Below are positions 1 to 6,366 of a stretch of 6,528 nucleotides of DNA, one piece after another. The translations under genes were made by a program, and so were the position numbers. The stretch lies in assembly GCA_964573775.1 (NCBI GenBank), contig CAZNKU010000068.1, forward strand, positions 1 through 6,528, written 5' to 3'. How positions within the stretch are numbered: position 1 is the first letter of the stretch; every line of letters begins with the position of its first letter. The notes beneath the pieces were generated by a model, which was not told where the DNA came from, did not search any database, and saw only the letters and a program-made list of their open reading frames with translations. This stretch comes from CAZNKU01 sp964573775 (GTDB lineage: Bacteria; Bacillota; Clostridia; Monoglobales; Firm-18).

Positions 1-101
1 TTTCAACCAAATTAAGATGTTTTGCAAATTACAAATCACTTGAATTTCTTGTTTTATCCTCTTTTTGCGGTCTGGACTTTTTTTACATCCCCTTTTTTTG
101 T
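1..101. other. Intergenic T-rich stretch at the left edge, no gene seen
   Basis: This stretch lies beyond the trkH terminator and runs to the window edge. It has several T-runs (for example around 61-66, 78-84 and 93-99) and no start codon with a plausible ribosome site leading to a recognisable protein on either strand. I see no tRNA-like or promoter-like structure that I would defend. It may be the tail or upstream region of a gene outside the window. Confidence 0.5.
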
Positions 102-139
102 AAAAAATCGTTTTGGTATTATTGCACCCAAAACGATTT
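102..139 (-). terminator. Intrinsic terminator of the trkA-trkH operon
   Basis: A perfect 12-bp inverted repeat pairs 105-116 (AAATCGTTTTGG) with 128-139 (CCAAAACGATTT) around an 11-nt loop. Read on the minus strand, the hairpin starts 10 nt after the trkH stop codon and runs directly into a U-tract (the A-run at 102-107 on the plus strand). That is the classic rho-independent layout. The stem is AT-rich, with GC pairs mainly at its loop end. On the plus strand the stem is followed only by interrupted T-rich sequence, so two-way termination is possible but less clear. Confidence 0.88.
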
Positions 140-149
140 GTTAATTTAT

Positions 150-1592
150 TTATTTTTTAGTCCATGTATGTGGACTGAATAATAGCAACATAGGGAATAT
201 TTCCAACCTTCCTATCAGCATACATATACTCATAATAATTTTTGAAAATGAAGAAAATTTTGAAAAATTACCCATAGGTCCTACCATATTAAGTCCCGGA
301 CCAATATTATTGAGAGTTGCGGCTATTGCAGTAAAATTGGTTGTAAAGTCAAAGTTATCAAGACTTATAAGCAAAAATGCCCCGAAGAATATCATAATAT
401 ATGCCGCCATATATACATTTACTCCACTTACAGTTTCATGTGGTATAATTCTGCCGTTCATTTTAAGCTTTAATGTTGTGCGTGGATGAACACTTGTGCG
501 TACTTCCTTGCCTATGTTTTTTAAAAGTATTAAAATTCTTGATACTTTAATACCGCCGCCTGTACTTCCTGCACATGCACCTACAAACATAAGTATAACA
601 AGTATAACCTTTGAAAATTCGGGCCACAAATTGAAATCCGTAGTAGCATAACCTGTGGTGGTAATTATAGAACCTACAGTAAAGGCAATGTGCCTGAATG
701 CTTCTTCGGTAGTTTCAAACATCCATCGGGTATTTACAAAAATGAGAAGTATAGACATTGCTATAATTCCAAGATAACCTTTTAATTCGCTGGATTTCAA
801 AATGCTTTTTGCTTCCCTTAACAAAAGAGCATAGTATAGTGAAAAATCTATACCGAACAAAATCATAAATATTGTAATAATATACTGTACATATGGACTA
901 TATGTGGCAGCACCTGAATTTAAAATAGAAAAACCACCTGTTCCCGCTGTGCCGAATGACAGCGTAAGGGATGAGAAAAGGTCCAACCCGCCAAATAACA
1001 GTAGTATAATTTGTATGAGTGTAAGTACAATGTATATGGCATATAAAATCATTGCTGTTGATTTTAATTTGGGTACAAGCTTACTTACAGACGGCCCGGG
1101 GCTCTCTGCCTTTAAAAGATGCACGTTTCCACCACCGGAAAGGGGCACAATCGCCATCAGGAATACAAGTACCCCCATACCTCCTATCCAGTGCGAAAAG
1201 CTTCTCCACATTATAAGTGATTTTGGCAATGCCTCTACATTTGTAAGTATGGAAGCACCAGTTGTTGTAAAGCCCGAAACTATTTCAAAAAATGCATCTG
1301 CAAAATTTTGTATGTGTCCTGAAAATATGAAAGGTAATGCACCAAATAAACTCATGAAAATCCAACTTAGTGAAACGGATACAAAACCTTCCCGAGCATA
1401 CATTGTTTTGTTTTTTGGCTGTTTTATGGTAAGTAAAGAGCCTATTATCATACACAGTGCTATACAACCCAACCACACATATATTTCGGGAATTTCCTGG
1501 TAACACAGTGCACATATAAAAGGTATAAGCATTGTTGCAGCTTCTATTTTTAAAACCCAGCCAAGTGTATAAATTATCATTTTATAGTTCAT
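150..1592 (-). CDS. trkH: Trk potassium uptake system membrane subunit TrkH
   Basis: This is the pore-forming subunit of a Trk-type K+ uptake system in the cytoplasmic membrane. It is 480 residues, full length for TrkH, and strongly hydrophobic. The four pore-loop repeats of the TrkH/KtrB/HKT superfamily are visible: SGFTTTGAS (106-114), the TAGTGGFS segment (215-222), ITTTGY (310-315) and NNIGPG (428-433). Their likely selectivity-filter glycines are G112, G219, G314 and G431. The intramembrane gating-loop signature AGSTGGGIKV is at 341-350, and the conserved GRLEIF with R462 is near the C-terminus, as is typical of TrkH. The extra N-terminal membrane segments (about 9-58) also favour TrkH over the shorter KtrB. 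The gene starts 9 nt after the trkA stop. Its ribosome site (AAGG, about 11 nt from the ATG) lies inside the end of trkA, which suggests translational coupling. A second ATG at codon 5 has no better ribosome site. An intrinsic terminator follows. Ion specificity (K+, perhaps with Na+) is inferred from the family. Confidence 0.96.
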   Translation of the reverse strand: MNYKMIIYTLGWVLKIEAATMLIPFICALCYQEIPEIYVWLGCIALCMIIGSLLTIKQPKNKTMYAREGFVSVSLSWIFMSLFGALPFIFSGHIQNFADAFFEIVSGFTTTGASILTNVEALPKSLIMWRSFSHWIGGMGVLVFLMAIVPLSGGGNVHLLKAESPGPSVSKLVPKLKSTAMILYAIYIVLTLIQIILLLFGGLDLFSSLTLSFGTAGTGGFSILNSGAATYSPYVQYIITIFMILFGIDFSLYYALLLREAKSILKSSELKGYLGIIAMSILLIFVNTRWMFETTEEAFRHIAFTVGSIITTTGYATTDFNLWPEFSKVILVILMFVGACAGSTGGGIKVSRILILLKNIGKEVRTSVHPRTTLKLKMNGRIIPHETVSGVNVYMAAYIMIFFGAFLLISLDNFDFTTNFTAIAATLNNIGPGLNMVGPMGNFSKFSSFSKIIMSICMLIGRLEIFPMLLLFSPHTWTKK

Positions 1593-1601
1593 TTAAATCA
1601 T

Positions 1602-2960
1602 CTACCTTAGTATATCGCTTATGTCTGTAAATCCTTCTTTTAATGTTACTACAATTACCGTGTCACCCGGTAATATGGTATCCTGACCGTGAGGAATTAT
1701 TATCTTACCGTTACGGTTGATTGAAGCTATAAGGATATTTTCCTTTAGTTTAAGCTCCATAAGCTTTTTGTTTGAAATCGGTGAATTTTCTTTTACTCTG
1801 AATTCCAATGCTTCGGCCTTACCGTCAAGTATAAAATGCATTGTTTCTATACTGCTTCCGAAAGAGTTTTGCTTTGCACGCACAAAACGTAAAATGTATT
1901 CAGCAGTAATATTTTTTGGATATATTGTTGTACCAAGCTGTAAGTCGTCAATAACATTACCGTACTCAATTCTGTTTATTTTTGTGACAACTTTACCTTT
2001 TGCTACACTCTTAGCATACAATGAAAGTAAAACGTTTTCTTCATCAATATTTGTAAGAGAAATAAATGAATCGTATTTTTCCAGTCCTTCTTCAATCAAT
2101 ACCTTGTTGTCTGTTCCGTCTCCGTGAGCAATGGTGGCTTTAGGCAGTAGCTGGAAAAGTTCATCGCATCTTTCCTGGCTCTGTTCTATAATTTTAACAT
2201 CAATACCTGTTTTTAAAAGGCGTTTTGCAAGATAGTATGCTGTTTCGCCTCCGCCTACTATTAAGGCATCCTTAACACGGTTTGTACGTACACCTATTTT
2301 TTTGAAGAATTTTCCTGCTTCGCCTATAGGTGCAACAATACTTATAAGGTCTTTTGCGTGAATAACAAAGTTACCTGATGGAATAAATGCTTCATCAGCA
2401 CGTTCGACACCACATACAAGTATGGGACTTCCTATTTTTGCAGAAAAGTCCATAAGCTTAAGCCCATCTAAAATGCTTCCTTCGGGAACTTCAAAGTTCA
2501 GTATTTCAACGCGACCTTTTGCAAATGTGTCTATCTTAATAGCAGAGGGGAAACGCAGTACTCTTGCAATTTCGTGTGCAGCAGCTTGTTCAGGATTTAC
2601 AACCATTGTAAGCCCCAAATCATCTTTTATAAGATTTATTGTTTTGAAATATTCCGGTTTTCGTACACGGGCAATAGTCTGACAATCACCAAGTTTTTTT
2701 GCCATAAGACAAATTATAAGGTTAAGTTCATCAGACCCTGCAACTGCAATCATTACATCGGCGTTTTCAACATCGGCCTCTGTAAGGGTATCAATATCGG
2801 TAGCACTGCCTACAACGCCCATAACATCAAATGCATTTACGGCATTTTCAACAACCTCCGCACGGGGATCTATAACAGTAATGTTATGTTCTTTTTCGTG
2901 AGAAAGCTGTTCAATAAGCTTGTTACCTACTTTTCCGCATCCTACAATAATAATGTTCAT
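1602..2960 (-). CDS. trkA: Trk potassium uptake regulatory subunit TrkA (two RCK domains)
   Basis: This is the cytosolic nucleotide-binding gating subunit that assembles as a ring under TrkH. At 452 residues it is the normal length for a two-repeat TrkA. The first Rossmann domain starts at residue 1 with GCGKVG (G7-x-G9-x-x-G12) and an acidic residue at the end of strand 2 (D31, in VIDP), the usual NAD(H)-binding pattern. A TrkA_C domain follows at about 140-215. The second Rossmann domain begins near 231 with IVGGGET (235-240 region) and has E259 at the equivalent acidic position, then GDGTD at 280-284. A second TrkA_C domain fills about 370-450, ending with the PGD turn (431-433). The ATG is supported by AGAAGG 8 nt upstream and a consensus promoter about 35 nt upstream. 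It is the first gene of the trkA-trkH operon. TrkA_C domains bind c-di-AMP in some Firmicutes; whether this one does cannot be read from the sequence. Confidence 0.97.
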   Translation of the reverse strand: MNIIIVGCGKVGNKLIEQLSHEKEHNITVIDPRAEVVENAVNAFDVMGVVGSATDIDTLTEADVENADVMIAVAGSDELNLIICLMAKKLGDCQTIARVRKPEYFKTINLIKDDLGLTMVVNPEQAAAHEIARVLRFPSAIKIDTFAKGRVEILNFEVPEGSILDGLKLMDFSAKIGSPILVCGVERADEAFIPSGNFVIHAKDLISIVAPIGEAGKFFKKIGVRTNRVKDALIVGGGETAYYLAKRLLKTGIDVKIIEQSQERCDELFQLLPKATIAHGDGTDNKVLIEEGLEKYDSFISLTNIDEENVLLSLYAKSVAKGKVVTKINRIEYGNVIDDLQLGTTIYPKNITAEYILRFVRAKQNSFGSSIETMHFILDGKAEALEFRVKENSPISNKKLMELKLKENILIASINRNGKIIIPHGQDTILPGDTVIVVTLKEGFTDISDILR

Positions 2961-2968
2961 TTTACAAA

Positions 2969-2974
2969 CCTTCT
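2969..2974 (-). promoter_or_regulatory. Ribosome binding site of trkA
   Basis: The minus strand reads AGAAGG, 8 nt before the trkA ATG. This fixes the chosen start, which also places the Rossmann glycine motif at residue 7, as usual for TrkA. Confidence 0.75.
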
Positions 2975-2994
2975 TAGAATTTTATTGTGACAAA

Positions 2995-3023
2995 ATTATA
3001 GCAAATATAAGCTGTAAAGTCAA
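2995..3023 (-). promoter_or_regulatory. Sigma-A promoter of trkA-trkH
   Basis: On the minus strand, the -35 box TTGACT (3023-3018) and a perfect -10 box TATAAT (3000-2995) are separated by exactly 17 nt. Transcription should start near 2988, giving a leader of about 27 nt with no room for a riboswitch. The -35 box is only 8 nt beyond the glmS stop codon. There is no terminator between glmS and trkA, so glmS transcripts could also read through into trkAH. Confidence 0.88.
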
Positions 3024-3031
3024 GTGCGTTA

Positions 3032-4822
3032 CTATTCTACGGTAACAGATTTAGCTAAGTTTTTTGGTTTGTCTACATCACATTTTTTGTATACCGCTAT
3101 GTGATATGCCAGTAATTGTAACGGTACGGATGAAATAAGAGGATATAAAAGATTATCCGTTTTGGGAATATATACTGTATTTTCGTAGGAACATTCGTAC
3201 CCTTCGGGGACGATGGATATAACTTTAGCACCTCTTGATGCAACCTCTTTGATGTTGTTGTCTGTTTTCCTTTTTGGGTTTGTATTTACGGCTATTACAA
3301 CTGTATTATCTTCAATAAGTGCAATGGGGCCGTGCTTTAACTCTCCTGCCGCGTATGCTTCACAAACAATATAGGAGGTTTCCTTTAACTTTAAAGCACC
3401 TTCCAATGCAACTGCATAGTCAAGACCTCTGCCAATGTAAAAAATATTTTTTTCTTTGCAGAGTTTCTTTGCCAAGGTTTGCACCTGTTTATTCAGCAAC
3501 AATGTTTGTTCTAATTTTTCAGGTATGTCCAAAAGTTGCTTTTTTAAGTTGTCAATAACAGCGGAAGATGTATAACCTGTAAATTCTCCTAAAAATATAC
3601 CTAAGACATAAAAACTTGCAAGTTGCGTCAAATATGCCTTAGTTGATGCTACTGCGATTTCACGCCCTGCATTTGTGTAAACCGTAAAATCTGCAAGTCT
3701 TGTTACGGTACTGCCTTCAACGTTGGTTATGGCTAATACTTTAGCACCCTTTTGCCTGGCAAGTTTTACAGCCCCTAATGTATCTGCCGTTTCTCCCGAC
3801 TGCGTTACTGCAACAACAAGTGTTTTGTTGTTTATTATGGGATTTTTATATCTGAATTCGGAAGCAACATCTGTTTCCGTTGATATTCCGGCAAGTTTTT
3901 CTATTATATATTTACCTGCTATAGCGGAATGGTAGGCAGTACCGCAGGCAACAATGTATATTTTATTTATTTTTTTTAACACCTCTGCAGGTATAGGTGT
4001 TCCTTTTGAAAGTTGTTCCAAAACAGTATTTTTTACAGCTTTTGGTTGTTCATATATTTCTTTTAGCATAAAGTGTTCAAAACCGTTTTTGTCAATTGTT
4101 TCGTTGGTATATTCAACTGTTTGTGCTTTTTTATTTATTATATTTTTTTCGGTATTGTAAAATGTAATTCCGTCACTTTTTAAAACTGCAAATTCGTTAT
4201 CTTCAATAAAATATACATTTTTTGTTTCGTCAATAAGTGCAGATACATCCGATGCTATAAAGTTACCGTCTTTTTTTGTTCCTGCAATAAGAGGGCTTCC
4301 TTTTTTAAAGGCGATTATTGTATGGGGTTCATCAGCATGTATTACACCTACTGCATAACTTCCTTCTAATTTTTGTGCTGTTTTAAATATTGCTTCTATA
4401 AAACTGCTGTTGTAGTAATAATCTATAAGATGAGGAATTACCTCTGTATCTGTATTGGTTGTAAATGTATAGCCTTTTGCAGAAAGCTCGGTTTTTAGTT
4501 CCTCGTAATTTTCAATAATGCCGTTGTGTACTACTGCAATGGTTTTGTCTGTGTTAAAATGAGGGTGAGAATTTTTTGCAGTAGGTGTACCGTGAGTTGC
4601 CCACCTTGTATGTGCTATTCCCGAACAACCATCAAGATTAATATTTTCGGTTGCTTTTCGTAATTTGCATATTCTGCCTTGAGTTTTAACATACTTTATA
4701 TCAGTACCGTCTAAAACGGCAATCCCTGCAGAATCATATCCTCTGTATTCTAATTTTTCAAGGCTGTTAAGAAGTATATTTTTTGCTTGCTTTTTTCCTG
4801 TATAGCCAACTATTCCACACAT
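3032..4822 (-). CDS. glmS: Glutamine--fructose-6-phosphate aminotransferase (isomerizing)
   Basis: GlmS makes glucosamine-6-phosphate and glutamate from fructose-6-phosphate and glutamine. This is the committed step toward UDP-GlcNAc, peptidoglycan and other amino-sugar polymers, in the cytosol. The 596 residues are close to the usual 600-610. The N-terminal class II glutamine amidotransferase domain (about 1-220) starts MCGIVGYTG, with Cys2 as the nucleophile exposed after Met removal. It carries YRGYDSAGIA (26-35), HTRWATHG (71-78), HNGIIENY (99-106) and the TDTEV segment (124-128). Two SIS sugar-isomerase domains follow: ACGTAYHSA (292-300), TQSGETADTLG (340-350) and ASTKAYLTQ (392-400), then GRGLDYAVALEGALKLKE (464-481) and EAYAAGELKHGP (488-499). 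H497 and the C-terminal K591 of LAKSVTVE match the catalytic His and Lys known from E. coli GlmS. AGGAGAG lies 6 nt before the ATG. It is transcribed divergently from the dihydrouridine synthase gene and sits just upstream of trkA. No glmS ribozyme is visible. Confidence 0.99.
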   Translation of the reverse strand: MCGIVGYTGKKQAKNILLNSLEKLEYRGYDSAGIAVLDGTDIKYVKTQGRICKLRKATENINLDGCSGIAHTRWATHGTPTAKNSHPHFNTDKTIAVVHNGIIENYEELKTELSAKGYTFTTNTDTEVIPHLIDYYYNSSFIEAIFKTAQKLEGSYAVGVIHADEPHTIIAFKKGSPLIAGTKKDGNFIASDVSALIDETKNVYFIEDNEFAVLKSDGITFYNTEKNIINKKAQTVEYTNETIDKNGFEHFMLKEIYEQPKAVKNTVLEQLSKGTPIPAEVLKKINKIYIVACGTAYHSAIAGKYIIEKLAGISTETDVASEFRYKNPIINNKTLVVAVTQSGETADTLGAVKLARQKGAKVLAITNVEGSTVTRLADFTVYTNAGREIAVASTKAYLTQLASFYVLGIFLGEFTGYTSSAVIDNLKKQLLDIPEKLEQTLLLNKQVQTLAKKLCKEKNIFYIGRGLDYAVALEGALKLKETSYIVCEAYAAGELKHGPIALIEDNTVVIAVNTNPKRKTDNNIKEVASRGAKVISIVPEGYECSYENTVYIPKTDNLLYPLISSVPLQLLAYHIAVYKKCDVDKPKNLAKSVTVE

Positions 4823-4828
4823 AATTAT

Positions 4829-4835
4829 CTCTCCT
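4829..4835 (-). promoter_or_regulatory. Ribosome binding site of glmS
   Basis: The minus strand reads AGGAGAG, 6 nt before the ATG. It is a strong Shine-Dalgarno site and fixes the start so that Cys2 is the second residue, as the family requires. Confidence 0.8.
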
Positions 4836-4849
4836 GTAAAATTTATAGA

Positions 4850-4882
4850 TATATTATGTGTTGTTTTTGTAAGTATATTATG
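4850..4882. repeat. Pair of short direct repeats in the glmS leader
   Basis: The 9-mer TATATTATG occurs at 4850-4858 and again at 4874-4882, a 24-bp period. It could be an operator pair or a chance result in AT-rich sequence. I cannot tell which. Confidence 0.25.
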
Positions 4883-4891
4883 AATTTTTAT

Positions 4892-4919
4892 ACAATATGG
4901 TTTTTATGTAATTTGTCAC
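4892..4919 (-). promoter_or_regulatory. Possible glmS promoter
   Basis: On the minus strand, GTGACA (4919-4914) could serve as a -35 box and TATTGT (4897-4892) as a -10 box, 16 nt apart. Both match the consensus only partly. The site would give a leader of about 60 nt. The region is very AT-rich and holds other TATA-like strings, so the true start could lie elsewhere in the 172-bp gap. Confidence 0.35.
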
Positions 4920-4930
4920 GTAAAATTGGC

Positions 4931-4959
4931 TTTACATTTTTTGATGTTTGTGATATACT
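4931..4959 (+). promoter_or_regulatory. Extended -10 sigma-A promoter of the dihydrouridine synthase-acetyltransferase pair
   Basis: The -35 box TTTACA (4931-4936) and -10 box TATACT (4954-4959) are 17 nt apart. A TG dinucleotide at 4951-4952, one base before the -10 box, makes it an extended -10 element. Transcription should begin near 4966, leaving a leader of about 29 nt. Confidence 0.82.
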
Positions 4960-4980
4960 TTTTTAAAATCTGATTTAAAC

Positions 4981-4985
4981 AGGTG
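4981..4985 (+). promoter_or_regulatory. Ribosome binding site of the dihydrouridine synthase gene
   Basis: AGGTG pairs with the 16S rRNA 3' end and lies 9 nt before the ATG at 4995. That ATG also places the FMN-site motif at residue 6, as expected for the family. Confidence 0.65.
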
Positions 4986-4994
4986 TAGTTTATA

Positions 4995-5927
4995 ATGAAA
5001 TTGTCTTTTGCACCATTAGAAGGTATTACAAACAGTATTTACAGAAATACTCATAATAAATTTTTTGGTGGCTGTGACGAATATTATGCACCTTTTATAG
5101 TGCCAAGTGATGATGAGCGCATCACCAAAAAGAGCCTTAAAGATATTTTGCCTGAAAATAACAGCAACTGTAAATTGCAGGTGCAGGTACTTACAAACAA
5201 AAGTGATTCGTTTTTTAAATTTGAAAAAGTTATAAGTGACCTTGGATACAATGAAGTTAATATAAATCTTGGTTGTCCGTCAGGTACAGTAGTAAGCAAA
5301 GGAAGAGGTGCAGGCTTTTTACGCGATATAGATAACCTTGATAAATTTTTGTATGAAATTTATGAAAAAACAAATTTAAAGGTATCATTAAAAACCCGTA
5401 TTGGCTTTTACGATGGTTCAGAGTTTGAAGAACTGCTGAAAATATATAATAAATACAATGTTTTAAAGCTGATTGTACATCCGAGAGTACGTGAAGATTA
5501 TTATAAAGGGACACCTGATGTCAAGGTATTTGACTTTACATACAATAACTCGGTGAATCCTTTGTGTTACAACGGTAATATATTTTCGGTTGAGGATTAC
5601 AAAAATATTGTGGAAAAATATCCTGATATTGAAGGGGTTATGCTTGGCAGAGGTGCTGTTTCAAATCCTGCAATATTCCGTGAAATTAAAGGCGGCGCAA
5701 AACTTCGCACGGAAGAGTTTGTTTCCTTTACGGAAAATCTTACGGAAAATTATATGGAGGTATTAAAGTCCGAGACCTTTACACTTCATAAACTCAAGGA
5801 AATATGGTTTTATATGATAAATAATTATCCGAACGAGAAAAAAGTTGCAAAATCTATAAAGAAATCACAAAAACTTTCAGAATTTTTAACTGCTTTAAAA
5901 AACTTGCCTGAAATATTGGAGGGGTAA
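4995..5927 (+). CDS. tRNA-dihydrouridine synthase family protein (Dus)
   Basis: This is a predicted FMN-dependent enzyme that reduces specific uridines in tRNA to dihydrouridine with NAD(P)H, in the cytosol. The 310-residue protein has a TIM-barrel Dus core (about 1-240) and a helical C-terminal part (about 240-310) that in known Dus enzymes contacts tRNA. Visible motifs are APLEGIT at 6-12 (FMN site; the common form is APMxGVT), NLGCPSG at 91-97 with C94 as the catalytic acid cysteine, GxGAGFLRD at about 103-111, LKTRIG at 132-137 with K133, HPRVREDYYKG at 162-172 with the FMN-contacting H162, NGNI at 193-196, and LGRGAVSNPAIF at 217-228. The HPR and APLEG variants depart from textbook DusA/B/C. 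They suggest a divergent paralogue of a kind I associate with Clostridia, so I do not assign DusA, B or C or a target position. It is the first gene of a two-gene operon with its own promoter, and the next gene starts after a single base. Confidence 0.93.
   Translation: MKLSFAPLEGITNSIYRNTHNKFFGGCDEYYAPFIVPSDDERITKKSLKDILPENNSNCKLQVQVLTNKSDSFFKFEKVISDLGYNEVNINLGCPSGTVVSKGRGAGFLRDIDNLDKFLYEIYEKTNLKVSLKTRIGFYDGSEFEELLKIYNKYNVLKLIVHPRVREDYYKGTPDVKVFDFTYNNSVNPLCYNGNIFSVEDYKNIVEKYPDIEGVMLGRGAVSNPAIFREIKGGAKLRTEEFVSFTENLTENYMEVLKSETFTLHKLKEIWFYMINNYPNEKKVAKSIKKSQKLSEFLTALKNLPEILEG
5918..5924 (+). promoter_or_regulatory. Ribosome binding site of the acetyltransferase gene, inside the Dus gene end
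   Basis: GGAGGGG encodes the last codons of the upstream gene and ends 4 nt before the ATG at 5929. The upstream stop (5925-5927) and this start are one base apart, so terminating ribosomes are well placed to reinitiate. Confidence 0.8.
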
Positions 5928-5928
5928 A

Positions 5929-6366
5929 ATGAATTTAAATGTAAAAATGTTTGATGAACTTACAACAGAAGAACTTTATGAAATATTAAAGTTAAGGTCA
6001 CAGGTATTTGTAGTTGAACAAAAATGCAATTATCTTGATATGGACGATGCTGATAAAGGTGCATGTCACGTATTTTACACAGATGACGATGGTATACAGG
6101 CATACCTTCGTGTGCTTGATAAAGGAGTAGGGTCCGAACATGTACGCATAGGAAGAGTTATATCTGTTAAAAGACGTTGCGGTATTGGTACTAGTCTTGT
6201 AAAGGAAGGTATAAAAGCGGCGGTAGAAAAATTTGGTGCAGATACTGTGTTTGTAGAGGCACAGTGTTATGTGAAAGATATGTATGCAAAACTTGGTTTT
6301 GTACAGACATCTGAAGAATTTTTGGATGTTGGTATACCTCATGTTAAAATGGAATTAAAGCTGTAA
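5929..6366 (+). CDS. ElaA-like GNAT family N-acetyltransferase
   Basis: This is a predicted acetyl-CoA-dependent acetyltransferase of 145 residues, a normal length for a single-domain GNAT. The N-terminal part has the ElaA-type pattern LYEILKLRSQVFVVEQ (16-31), followed by C33, Y35 and the acidic DMDDAD run (37-42), then CHVF (46-49). Motif A, which binds the pyrophosphate of acetyl-CoA, is IGRVISVKRRCGIG (74-87), with R82, G85 and G87 fitting the R/Q-x-x-G-x-G/A rule. The C-terminal part has YAKLGF (119-124), a GNAT motif B region, and FLDVGIPHVKM (131-141), which matches the ElaA-type ending. The substrate is unknown: ElaA-like proteins are common but poorly characterised. A tRNA role cannot be claimed from operon position alone. 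The gene follows the Dus gene by one base with a strong ribosome site, so the two are probably cotranscribed and coupled. I see no clear terminator after it. Confidence 0.9.
   Translation: MNLNVKMFDELTTEELYEILKLRSQVFVVEQKCNYLDMDDADKGACHVFYTDDDGIQAYLRVLDKGVGSEHVRIGRVISVKRRCGIGTSLVKEGIKAAVEKFGADTVFVEAQCYVKDMYAKLGFVQTSEEFLDVGIPHVKMELKL

Noticed and set aside
904..1503. 199-codon open frame on the plus strand, antisense to trkH
   Set aside because: It lies entirely within the well-supported trkH gene, has no recognisable domain and no convincing ribosome site. It is an antisense shadow of the trkH coding pattern.
1717..2990. Several plus-strand open frames (1717-2127, 2422-2682, 2574-2990) antisense to trkA
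   Set aside because: All sit inside trkA or its promoter region, overlap each other or lack start signals, and their translations are low-complexity or unlike any family I know.
2961..3031. c-di-AMP (ydaO-type) riboswitch ahead of the potassium transporter genes
   Set aside because: The inferred leader from the trkA promoter is only about 27 nt, far too short for this riboswitch class.
3319..4160. Plus-strand open frames (3319-3558, 3723-3935, 3954-4160) antisense to glmS
   Set aside because: They are shadows of glmS, whose own frame is conserved from the first to the last residue.
4823..4994. glmS ribozyme
   Set aside because: It was expected from the family context, but the gap is too short and too AT-rich and I see no conserved core. 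This is reported as an absence instead.
5998..6342. 114-codon minus-strand frame opposite the acetyltransferase
   Set aside because: It is fully contained in the GNAT gene, rich in Tyr, Phe, Cys and His, as is typical of the complement of AT-rich coding sequence, and has no ribosome site.
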